The notes under the pieces are model-generated. The model did not search any database. It was not told the origin of the DNA and saw nothing but the letters and a program-made list of their open reading frames with translations. A program made the translations under genes and the position numbers. A DNA stretch of 6,087 nt from Syntrophobacter sp. SbD2 (GTDB taxonomy: Bacteria > Desulfobacterota > Syntrophobacteria > Syntrophobacterales > Syntrophobacteraceae): positions 1 to 6,087 of the forward strand of contig OMSV01000042.1 in the NCBI GenBank assembly GCA_900290385.1, written 5' to 3'. The number at the start of each line of letters is the position of its first letter. The stretch's first letter is position 1. This document shows, piece by piece, positions 1 to 5,744 of this stretch.

Positions 1-61
1 ACGGAACCGTACGCACGGTGGTGTGGGAGGACGGGGGAGGCGACTCCCCCTCCTACCCGAT
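1..61 (+). mobile_element. 3' end of a bacterial group II intron (end of domain V plus domain VI), truncated by the window edge
   Basis: Seen: positions 1-22 read like the apical part and 3' strand of domain V, with an ACG/CGT mini-stem, a CG dinucleotide at 12-13 as the expected bulge, then CACGGTGG. Next comes a long hairpin: GGGAGGA (25-31) and GGGGGAG (33-39) pair across a GCGA loop (40-43) with CTCCCCC (44-50), TCCT (51-54) and CCC (56-58). The only unpaired bases are C32 and A55. Known of the family: domain VI carries a bulged branch-point adenosine 7-8 nt from the 3' splice site, and bacterial introns end in AY. If the intron ends at AT (60-61), A55 is the seventh base from the end. 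Inference: the intron body and probably its reverse-transcriptase gene lie to the left, and the insertion is 22 bp past the stop codon of the convergent MeaB gene. The 5' strand of domain V with its catalytic AGC triad is off-window, so this is strong resemblance and not proof. A plain terminator hairpin is the alternative. Confidence 0.68.
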
Positions 62-83
62 TCAATAGCAATTGGCGATCTGA

Positions 84-1040
84 TTACTTAAACTCTTTGT
101 CGATAATCCGATGGACGATCGTATAGGGGTCGGATTCCTTGTCAACGATCTTACGCACCATTTCATCCAGCGAATCTCCGCGCCCTTCGACCCTTTCCAG
201 GATAGTTCTAAACGCCTGATCTTTCAGGACTCCCATAAGTTGAATTCTAGCGCGCTTTTCCAGAATTTTCCGCCACTTTCCGGAATGGGTGGCCAGAAGA
301 TAGGCCCTGTGTTTTTCGATTGCCTCGTAGAGATCTTCGATCCCCCGGCCCTTTATTGCTACGGTTTCCACGATCTGAGGTTCCCAATCCTCACCGTTGT
401 GCCTTCTGGCATCCAGCTCTATCAGGTTCATCAGTTCGCGGACGGTCTTGCGGGAGCCTTCGCGATCTGCTTTGTTCACCACGAAAATATTGCCTATTTC
501 CATTATGCCGGCCTTGATCGCCTGAATGTCATCCCCCATGCCCGGTACTGTCACCAGTATGGTTGTGTGGGCGCTGTTTACTATTTCCACCTCGTCCTGA
601 CCCACGCCCACCGTTTCCACTATGATCACGTCCTTACCCGCTGCGTCCAGAACGTTTACCATATCGTTGGTGGATTTGGAGAGACCCCCGAAATGACCGC
701 GCGTGGCAAGGCTGCGGATGAAAACTCCCGGGTCGAGAAAATGCCGCTGCATCCGGATGCGGTCACCCAGTATGGCCCCCCCCGTAAACGGGCTTGTCGG
801 ATCGACCGCTAAAATCCCTACTGTCTTTTCCGCCTTGCGATAGGCGCCCGTGATCTGGTCGACAAGAGCGCTCTTGCCAACCCCCGGAGAACCTGTGAAA
901 CCGACAACGTAGGCTTTGCCCGTATGAGGATAGAGTTCCTGCAGAACGTTCTTTGCGGAGGGAATCTCATCGTCGATATCTCGAAGAATACGAGCTATGG
1001 TTCTTACATCGCCAGAGACGATCTGTTCAATGATGTCCAT
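84..1040 (-). CDS. meaB: MeaB/ArgK-family GTPase, G-protein chaperone of the B12-dependent acyl-CoA mutase
   Basis: This 318-residue protein has the usual length of the family and all its GTPase signatures. Walker A is GSPGVGKS at residues 50-57. The family-specific block with VDPTSPFTGG and GDRIRM spans 79-97. ETVGVGQDE at 142-150 is the Walker B/switch region, and NKAD at 189-192 is the guanine-specificity motif. The C-terminal helices (about 245-318) match the MeaB dimerisation arm. Family members bind the mutase, use GTP hydrolysis to gate adenosylcobalamin loading and limit inactivation of the radical enzyme; the protein acts in the cytoplasm. The start is fixed: an in-frame TAG lies one codon upstream of the ATG. 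The ribosome-binding site is weak (an AGGG about 10 nt upstream), which may mean translation depends partly on the upstream gene. It is the last gene of the mutase operon, 92 bp after the small subunit. Older databases call such proteins LAO/AO transport ATPase (ArgK); the context makes the chaperone role much likelier. Confidence 0.95.
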   Translation of the reverse strand: MDIIEQIVSGDVRTIARILRDIDDEIPSAKNVLQELYPHTGKAYVVGFTGSPGVGKSALVDQITGAYRKAEKTVGILAVDPTSPFTGGAILGDRIRMQRHFLDPGVFIRSLATRGHFGGLSKSTNDMVNVLDAAGKDVIIVETVGVGQDEVEIVNSAHTTILVTVPGMGDDIQAIKAGIMEIGNIFVVNKADREGSRKTVRELMNLIELDARRHNGEDWEPQIVETVAIKGRGIEDLYEAIEKHRAYLLATHSGKWRKILEKRARIQLMGVLKDQAFRTILERVEGRGDSLDEMVRKIVDKESDPYTIVHRIIDKEFK

Positions 1041-1132
1041 GCGCTAAACCCTGCATCGGGAAGTGGAACTGAATTCCCGGCGAATCATAATGATTTGATG
1101 TTCGCAATGCGCCGCTTGGCGTCCGGGTTTGT

Positions 1133-1558
1133 CTATTTTTTTAAAACAACCCCCCTGCGCGGCATGATATTGCTGTTGACCCAGTCTATTATGTCCTTAA
1201 GCCTTGCGCCGGGTTCGAATATTTCCTTTATGCCGATCTCCTTGAGCTTGGGGACATCCTCGAGAGGGAATATGCCTCCACCTACCACCGATATATCTTG
1301 CGCGTTGTTGTCCTTCAAAAGGTCGAGAACCCTGGGAAAGGAATATGTATGAGCGCCCGACAGGATGCTTAATCCGATCATGTCCACGTCTTCCTGGATG
1401 GCGGTGCTCACGATCTGCTCCGGGGTCTGATGGCACCCGGTGTATACGACTTCAAAGCCCGCATCGCGAAAAGCGCGAGCTACAATACGGGCGCCCCGGT
1501 CATGGCCGTCAAGGCCCGGTTTGGCAACCAATATACGAAGTTTCCTCGCTTTTTCCAT
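1133..1558 (-). CDS. icmB: B12-dependent acyl-CoA mutase, small (cobalamin-binding) subunit
   Basis: The 141-residue protein is a free-standing cobalamin-binding domain, the size expected for separate small subunits of isobutyryl-CoA, hydroxyisobutyryl-CoA and archaeal-type methylmalonyl-CoA mutases. The base-off/His-on signature is complete and correctly spaced. D17-x-H19-x-x-G22 provides the lower axial histidine; 41 residues later comes S64-x-L66, and 26 residues after that GGG at 93-95. Lys13 corresponds to Lys604 of Propionibacterium MutB. The fold should be a flavodoxin-like Rossmann domain that docks on the substrate barrel of the large subunit. The ATG has a good ribosome-binding site: AAGGAGG on the minus strand (plus 1568-1574), 9 nt away. 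It lies 117 bp downstream of the large-subunit gene and upstream of meaB. Residues 42-43 (Cys-His before QTPEQI) differ slightly from the common Leu-His/Arg, with no obvious consequence. The substrate cannot be told from this subunit; mcmA2 would be an equally conventional name. Confidence 0.93.
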   Translation of the reverse strand: MEKARKLRILVAKPGLDGHDRGARIVARAFRDAGFEVVYTGCHQTPEQIVSTAIQEDVDMIGLSILSGAHTYSFPRVLDLLKDNNAQDISVVGGGIFPLEDVPKLKEIGIKEIFEPGARLKDIIDWVNSNIMPRRGVVLKK

Positions 1559-1675
1559 GGAAACCTGCCTCCTTGATGAGTTTTGAGTTTTTAGCTTTTA
1601 GTTTTTAGCAAATCCACGGATTTTGAGTTTTTATTTGACCCAACTCAAAACTGACAACTGAAAACTAAAAACTGC
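1559..1675. repeat. AT-rich direct and inverted repeat cluster between the two mutase subunit genes
   Basis: Almost the whole spacer between the subunit genes is made of TTTTAG/TTTTGAG-type short words and their complements. A 13-nt direct repeat (TTTTGAGTTTTTA) occurs at 1581-1593 and 1621-1633. TTTTGAGTT at 1621-1629 is the inverted complement of AACTCAAAA at 1642-1650, giving a 9-bp stem with a 12-nt loop. AGTTTTTAG at 1600-1608 pairs with CTAAAAACT at 1665-1673 to form an enclosing 9-bp stem. The cluster abuts the stop codon of the large subunit (TAA at 1676-1678, minus strand) and ends just before the small subunit's ribosome-binding site. It resembles dispersed intergenic repeats seen in many environmental bacterial genomes (inference). 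As RNA it could fold into a nested hairpin between the cistrons and influence mRNA processing or the subunit ratio. The stems are AT-rich and have no clean run of U after them on the coding strand, so I do not call a terminator. Confidence 0.8.
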
Positions 1676-3394
1676 TTAGAAAGTCCCGGGATCCGTATAG
1701 ACTCCAAAGGCGTCCCTGTAAAGATCGCAACATTCCTGTTCGGTCGCTCCTGCCTTTACCGCATCTATTAGAGCGGGCATGACATTGTTTTCCCAGCACG
1801 GCTGGCCTTCGCATCTGCGCCTCAGCTCGTCCATCGCTTTTTGGAACCTGACTTTGTCGCGCTTTCCCTTGTAACGGTTGGTCCGCTCGACCTGCATCCG
1901 TTCAATCTCGTCGTCTATCTTGAGGACGAATTCCAGTTCCGGCCGGTCGGAAGTATATTTGTTCACACCGATTACGATTTTTTCTCCGCTCTCGACCTGC
2001 CGCTGGAAATGAAAAGCCGCATCGGCAATTTCCATCTGCGGGTAGTCCCTTTCTATGGCCCTAACCATCCCGCCCATTTCATCAAGCTTGCGGATATAGA
2101 CGTTGGCTTCTTCCTCCATCTTGTCGGTGAGCGCCTCGACGAAATAAGAGCCGGCCAGCGGATCGATCACATGCGTGACACCACATTCGTCAGCCAGTAC
2201 CTGCTGCGTGCGCAGTACCTGCTGCGTGCGCAGCGCGATGAGCACAGCCTCCTCGCTTGGAATCATGTAGACCTCATCGAGCGAGTTGGTGTGCAGAGAA
2301 TTGGTGCCGCCCAAAATCGCCGCAAGAGCTTCGGTAGTGGTCCGAATGACATTATTGTAAGGTTCCTGTGAAGTAAGCGAGCACCCGGCCGTCTGGGTAT
2401 GGAAGCGCATCAGCATGGACCTGGGGTCCTGCGCCCCGAAGCGTTCTTTCATGATCCTCGCCCATATGCGCCGGCTCGCGCGCATCTTCGCTATTTCTTC
2501 GAAAAAATCGATATGGGAATTCCAGAAAAAGGAGAGCCGGCCGGCAAATTCGTCGACTTTCAGCCCCCTTTTGATTCCTTCCTCGACATAGGTAATGCCG
2601 TCATAGATCGTGAAAGCAAGTTCCTGAACGGCAGTCGATCCGGCTTCCCTGATGTGGTAACCGCTTATGCTGATGGTGTTCCAACGTGGCGCCTCCCTGG
2701 TTCCAAATTCAACCGTATCGGTTACCAGTCTCAGGCTCGGCTCAGGCGGAAGCATAAGCGTCTTCTGAGCTATGAACTCTTTGAGGCAGTCGTTCTGAAT
2801 TGTGCCGCCAAGCTTCTTGCGGGAGTAGCCCTCGTTTTCGGCATTGGCTATGTACATGGCCCATATTATCGAAGCCGGAGGGTTGATCGTCATCGACGCG
2901 GTGACTTCCTCCAGGTTGATGTTTGCGAACAACCGCTGCATGTCCTCCAGGGTGTCGATTGCAACCCCGCATTTGCCGCACTCGCCCTGCGCAAGAGGAG
3001 AGTCCGTATCGTATCCCATGAGGGTCGGGAAGTCGAAAGCGGTGCTGAGGCCGGTTTCACCGTGATTAATCAGATAGTGGAATCGATTGTTCGTATCCTC
3101 AGAAGTACCCAGTCCCGCGAACATGCGCATGGTCCAGAGACGGGCCCGATACATAGTGCCCTGAACGCCCCTGGTGAAAGGGTATTTACCGGGAAAGCCA
3201 ATGTCTTCCGAAAAGTCCCTGTTTGCAATGTCCAGCGGGGTGTAAAGCGGCTTCAACTCCAGATCGGAAACCGTAGAAAACCGGGTGAGCCGCTCCGGCA
3301 CTTTTCTGAGAGCCTTCCGGTATTCGTCCAGCCACTCGGCGTATTCTTTTTCAATGCACTCGAGCGCTGATTCGGAAAGAACTTTTTTCCCCAT
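1676..3394 (-). CDS. icmA: B12-dependent acyl-CoA mutase, large (catalytic) subunit, isobutyryl-CoA mutase-like
   Basis: This 572-residue protein is the substrate-binding TIM-barrel subunit of the methylmalonyl-CoA mutase family. Family landmarks are present: YPFTRG (71-76), TIQND (198-202), SISGYHIREAG (242-252, with Tyr246-His247 equal to MutB Tyr243-His244), RLSFFW (286-291), GGTNSLHTN (362-370) and IGVNKY (475-480). There is no B12 domain; the small subunit supplies it. Alignment by eye to Propionibacterium MutB is gap-free here with an offset of 3. It puts Phe92 at MutB Tyr89 and Gln210 at MutB Arg207, the pair of isobutyryl-CoA mutase (Phe80/Gln198). Ala119 sits where hydroxyisobutyryl-CoA mutase has its diagnostic Asp117. 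The inferred reaction is isobutyryl-CoA to n-butyryl-CoA, linking branched and straight-chain acid oxidation. Residues 388-399 contain an exact repeat of LRTQQV from an 18-bp duplication; without it the length would be 566. The ATG follows AGGAGGT (plus 3401-3407) by 6 nt. It is first in its operon. The usual automated name would be methylmalonyl-CoA mutase (mcmA1). Confidence 0.93.
   Translation of the reverse strand: MGKKVLSESALECIEKEYAEWLDEYRKALRKVPERLTRFSTVSDLELKPLYTPLDIANRDFSEDIGFPGKYPFTRGVQGTMYRARLWTMRMFAGLGTSEDTNNRFHYLINHGETGLSTAFDFPTLMGYDTDSPLAQGECGKCGVAIDTLEDMQRLFANINLEEVTASMTINPPASIIWAMYIANAENEGYSRKKLGGTIQNDCLKEFIAQKTLMLPPEPSLRLVTDTVEFGTREAPRWNTISISGYHIREAGSTAVQELAFTIYDGITYVEEGIKRGLKVDEFAGRLSFFWNSHIDFFEEIAKMRASRRIWARIMKERFGAQDPRSMLMRFHTQTAGCSLTSQEPYNNVIRTTTEALAAILGGTNSLHTNSLDEVYMIPSEEAVLIALRTQQVLRTQQVLADECGVTHVIDPLAGSYFVEALTDKMEEEANVYIRKLDEMGGMVRAIERDYPQMEIADAAFHFQRQVESGEKIVIGVNKYTSDRPELEFVLKIDDEIERMQVERTNRYKGKRDKVRFQKAMDELRRRCEGQPCWENNVMPALIDAVKAGATEQECCDLYRDAFGVYTDPGTF
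2195..2233. repeat. Perfect 18-bp tandem duplication inside the mutase large-subunit gene
   Basis: The 18-bp unit CAGTACCTGCTGCGTGCG occurs at 2195-2212 and again at 2213-2230, and the match continues for 3 more bases (39 nt at period 18). The unit is a multiple of three, so the reading frame survives and the protein gains one extra copy of Leu-Arg-Thr-Gln-Gln-Val (residues 388-393 and 394-399). Other family members known to me carry this segment once, just after the LHTN block. Perfect identity points to a recent replication-slippage event or an assembly or sequencing artefact. Confidence 0.95.
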
Positions 3395-3511
3395 TCTTTT
3401 ACCTCCTGAGAGCGGTGAGCGTGGGCCCTGTAGAAAACAGCTTCAGCCTGAAAGATCGGGCAACCTTGTGCCTTGTTGAAACAAACAGCCAAAATTCGGC
3501 CAACTACTGGA
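3395..3511 (-). promoter_or_regulatory. 5' leader of the mutase operon
   Basis: If the promoter at 3520-3548 is used, the mutase mRNA starts near 3512 and has a leader of about 117 nt ending in AGGAGGT (plus 3401-3407), 6 nt before the ATG. I looked for a cobalamin riboswitch because the enzyme needs B12, but saw no B12-box-like sequence and no strong long stem. The extent depends entirely on the promoter call. Confidence 0.3.
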
Positions 3512-3519
3512 GAGATACA

Positions 3520-3548
3520 ATTATGTAATTATAATTCGACTATTGCAA
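3520..3548 (-). promoter_or_regulatory. Putative sigma70-type promoter of the mutase operon with an embedded AT palindrome
   Basis: On the minus strand TTGCAA (plus 3543-3548) and CATAAT (plus 3520-3525) are separated by exactly 17 nt, with 4 of 6 and 5 of 6 matches to the -35 and -10 consensus. The spacer contains the 10-bp perfect palindrome AATTATAATT (3527-3536). Overlapping it is AATTA-TG-TAATT (3519-3530), which covers the -10. Overlapping symmetrical AT-rich half-sites at this position could be a repressor operator. Which regulator would bind is unknown, and AT-rich sequence often yields chance palindromes. Confidence 0.5.
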
Positions 3549-3549
3549 A

Positions 3550-4120
3550 ACGGGGAAGAAATAAAAATCTGACCGGGGGATACTGCGCCGAACAAGGGGG
3601 CAACCCGCAAACACGGTAAGAACCAGCATTGAGCACTTGATCGAACTAAGAACCCGCTCGAACAGATCACATAGCGACACCCGCTTGCGCAGTTAACCAA
3701 AGCGCGCAGGTATTGTCAAACAAATTCCGCTTGACTCTACGGTCTCACCTAGAGTAGTAGGAGATTGTGCAAATCCTTGAGTTCTGAATTGCGCCAGTTC
3801 GCATGGTTCATCTCCGGCTGTATCATGGTCTCTCGTTCTACTTGGTCCGTAACGGATAATCGCTTCACCCAGGGATATTGTACCTGATCGGATTGGTGGG
3901 AACATCCTCAATACCTGAGAGTTTGTCTGATGCCGGATCCCCCGCCTTGATCCGATCTTTCCTTTCCGTACCCGCTCCAACCTTTTGAGAACATATTGTG
4001 ACCAGTTTGCCAGCGATTCGGTCCGCCATGGGCCAATTATGTTTGAACCGGAAGGAGGTGAGGTAGTCTCAGAATTCCGCAAATCGGGGCACTTGCATAA
4101 ATAGAAAACACAGCATTCAT
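3550..4120. other. Long intergenic region without a convincing gene
   Basis: This stretch of about 570 bp lies between the divergent mutase operon and the membrane-protein gene. Reading frames here are short or lack family-like composition. The longest (minus strand, 3693-4196) overlaps the start of the membrane-protein gene and has no visible ribosome-binding site, so I reject it. I saw no tRNA (no T-arm motif), rRNA or CRISPR. Small structures include the 6-bp inverted repeat ACTCTA/TAGAGT (3734-3739 and 3750-3755) and the repeated word TAAGAACC near 3617 and 3647. The sequence looks like neither codon-biased DNA nor the AT-rich repeat at 1559-1675. It could hold a long 5' UTR, a small RNA or the decayed remains of an inserted element; the sequence alone does not decide. 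Confidence 0.5.
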
Positions 4121-4137
4121 TCAAGAAGGAGGGGACT

Positions 4138-5484
4138 ATGGCAGACGTTCTGAAGCCGCGCTGGGGCCAGCCGGCTACCGGTATCATTTCAAACATCGTA
4201 TTCTTCCTGGTCGCGTGGTTGACATGGTTTGTTTTCAGCGATCCCAGAGGCCCGGTGGGATCTTTTCCTTACCCATTCGTTATGTACCTCGCCATGATGA
4301 TTCTCGTAGGTCTCTGGCAACACATGTTCTTTGGAGACTGGCCTTTTGAAAACCTTTCCCCGCCGGTAAGAGGAGTTGTCCAGACAATAGTGAATCTCGT
4401 TTTAGTCTGGTTCGTTCTTCATGTTATTTTCTACAGAGTGCTGGGGCTGGGTTTCAATTTTCTGAGCCAGCACAACCTGAATGAACTTGCCGACACGGGC
4501 AAGCTTTTGCCGCTCTCGATGGCCAACATCAACAAGGTGATCGCCGATTCGATTGCCGCCGGCCAATCGGTCCTTCCCGATTTCAAGTCTTTGCCGCTCA
4601 AGACCATGCAGGGGGCGCACCTTGCTCAAAGCGCGATCGTTGGCTTCGTGCTCATCGGGTTCTACAGCTACCCTTTTGTGACCATTCTTTTTGGGAAATG
4701 GCCCGTGCGCCCGAGCGATCTCACTCAGCCCCAGGCCGGATGTGCGGAACTCGGATGGGCCACTCTGTTGACTATTTTCTTTTACACGGTCCTCATTGTG
4801 CCTTTCTTCGGGGGAGTGTTGGAATCAAGCTTTGGAACGGCTTTCGCCCTGGGCCGCCCATGGTGGGGCAGTATCGCGGGCTTCGGTCACATACACTGGG
4901 TGTTCGGCTGGTGGGAATGGATGATCGTACTTTTGTTCATGACCGCTAACGTGTGGCGAATGAAGCCATGGAGTCTAATACAGCTTCCCCAGCCATGGAA
5001 GGGAACAATTTCCTTCATATGCACTGTTATACTCGGTTACCTGATTGCCTTGCTCCTTATAAAGCTGATACCCACCTGGGTAAACATGGAGGAGCTGACC
5101 CACCACCTACCCGCCGGTGACGCCGGCAATCCTACCCGCTTTTTCTGGTATCACGCAGCGGAAATAGGCGGGTTCACACTGATTCCATTCCTGGCCTGGC
5201 ACCATTATTTTGATGATATGTGCCCAATGGCCGACAAGGATTCATGGGGGGCATTCTGGTACAGGACCTTCGGCGTACTGGTCCTGTCGGTCATCAATTA
5301 TGTTCTTTTTTATGTAGTCAATTTTGGGTTCTGGGGACTGGGAAACCATCACATGGAAGGAGGCCTTGCCGAAAGATTCCTTACCGGCGAGTCCCTTATC
5401 TGGAACTTCTGGTGGATCATTCCTCTGCTCTGGAACGAATGGTTCTTCCACAAATGGCCGTTCTATGTCCATGAGCATCATTAG
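4138..5484 (+). CDS. Polytopic inner-membrane protein of unknown function with five two-helix repeats
   Basis: I do not recognise a named family. The 448-residue product has about ten hydrophobic helices, near residues 16-34, 44-64, 79-98, 162-184, 205-226, 250-272, 288-312, 337-357, 374-398 and 418-436, and no cleavable signal peptide. After every even helix comes a related motif: FFGDWPF (64-70), LFGKWPV (184-190), WRMKPW (273-278), FDDMCPM (358-364) and FFHKWPF (436-442). The first three are followed by a second Pro and a Gly 7-12 residues on, at the start of the next helix. If both termini are cytoplasmic, all five motifs face the cytoplasm, which suggests five duplicated helical hairpins. 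The loop at 99-161 is long and probably periplasmic. The protein is rich in Trp and His (His355-His356, His404-His405, C-terminal HEHH), so a channel, transporter or metal/heme-binding role is possible but unproven. The start is secure: AAGGAGG at 4126-4132, 5 nt before the ATG. The gene appears monocistronic, is divergent from the mutase operon and has a strong terminator. Confidence 0.93.
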   Translation: MADVLKPRWGQPATGIISNIVFFLVAWLTWFVFSDPRGPVGSFPYPFVMYLAMMILVGLWQHMFFGDWPFENLSPPVRGVVQTIVNLVLVWFVLHVIFYRVLGLGFNFLSQHNLNELADTGKLLPLSMANINKVIADSIAAGQSVLPDFKSLPLKTMQGAHLAQSAIVGFVLIGFYSYPFVTILFGKWPVRPSDLTQPQAGCAELGWATLLTIFFYTVLIVPFFGGVLESSFGTAFALGRPWWGSIAGFGHIHWVFGWWEWMIVLLFMTANVWRMKPWSLIQLPQPWKGTISFICTVILGYLIALLLIKLIPTWVNMEELTHHLPAGDAGNPTRFFWYHAAEIGGFTLIPFLAWHHYFDDMCPMADKDSWGAFWYRTFGVLVLSVINYVLFYVVNFGFWGLGNHHMEGGLAERFLTGESLIWNFWWIIPLLWNEWFFHKWPFYVHEHH

Positions 5485-5524
5485 GAAGAGTTTGTCCGGA
5501 CTCCACGTATTTGAAATGAAACAG

Positions 5525-5550
5525 CAAGGGAGGGGTTGTCCTCTCCCTTG
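5525..5550 (+). other. Stem-loop just downstream of the membrane-protein gene
   Basis: CAAGGGAG (5525-5532) pairs perfectly with CTCCCTTG (5543-5550). Three more pairs, one of them G-U, extend inward and leave a TTGT loop. No T-run follows directly, so by itself it is not a standard terminator. It lies 40 nt after the stop codon and 25 nt before the real terminator hairpin. It may act as a 3'-end stabiliser or accessory stop. Confidence 0.65.
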
Positions 5551-5575
5551 AAGCTAATGAGGGTTTTCCATAAGA

Positions 5576-5607
5576 GAGGGCGGGGGTTATCCCCGCCCTC
5601 GATTTTT
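5576..5607 (+). terminator. Rho-independent terminator of the membrane-protein gene
   Basis: GAGGGCGGGG (5576-5585) and CCCCGCCCTC (5591-5600) form a perfect 10-bp GC-rich stem with a 5-nt GTTAT loop. GA and then TTTTT (5603-5607) follow. This is a textbook intrinsic terminator for plus-strand transcription, about 90 nt after the stop codon. It separates the membrane-protein gene from the partial gene on the right. Confidence 0.92.
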
Positions 5608-5657
5608 GTAATGCGCCGGGACCTGCGGCGCACCCGGACCAAAATGCTCGGAACCTA

Positions 5658-5686
5658 TTGAATTGAGCAAAGAAGTTATGTACATA
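5658..5686 (+). promoter_or_regulatory. Possible weak promoter for the right-edge gene
   Basis: TTGAAT (5658-5663) and TACATA (5681-5686) lie 17 nt apart, with 4 of 6 and 3 of 6 consensus matches. They sit after the terminator and about 60 nt before the ATG at 5745, where a promoter is needed. The -10 match is poor, so this is a positional guess. Confidence 0.25.
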
Positions 5687-5744
5687 GAGCAAACGCGCCT
5701 AAGTTGCGGCGGTTTAGCAAAAATCTGACCGGAGCCGCGGAGAG

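Noticed and set aside
25..58. Large hairpin considered as an intrinsic terminator of the mutase-meaB operon
   Set aside because: No T-run follows it on either strand, and the flanking sequence and bulged A fit group II intron domain VI better. It may still impede transcription.
111..812. Long plus-strand frame (233 residues) opposite meaB
   Set aside because: It is antisense to a gene with all GTPase motifs and has no motif of its own.
2195..2233. Tandem duplication read as a frameshift or pseudogene signal
   Set aside because: The unit is 18 bp, so the frame is kept and the rest of the protein reads normally to its stop codon.
2399..3370. Long plus-strand frame (323 residues) opposite the mutase large subunit
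   Set aside because: It is antisense to an unmistakable enzyme gene; its composition follows from the codon structure of the other strand.
3395..3520. Cobalamin riboswitch in the leader of the B12-enzyme operon
   Set aside because: No B12-box-like motif and no multi-stem architecture could be found.
4086..4104. GGGGCAC next to TTGCATAAAT considered as a sigma54 promoter
   Set aside because: The GG and GC elements lack the required fixed spacing of about 10 nt.
3693..4196. Minus-strand 167-residue reading frame
   Set aside because: It overlaps the first 59 bp of the well-supported membrane-protein gene, lacks a visible ribosome-binding site and shows no domain-like pattern.
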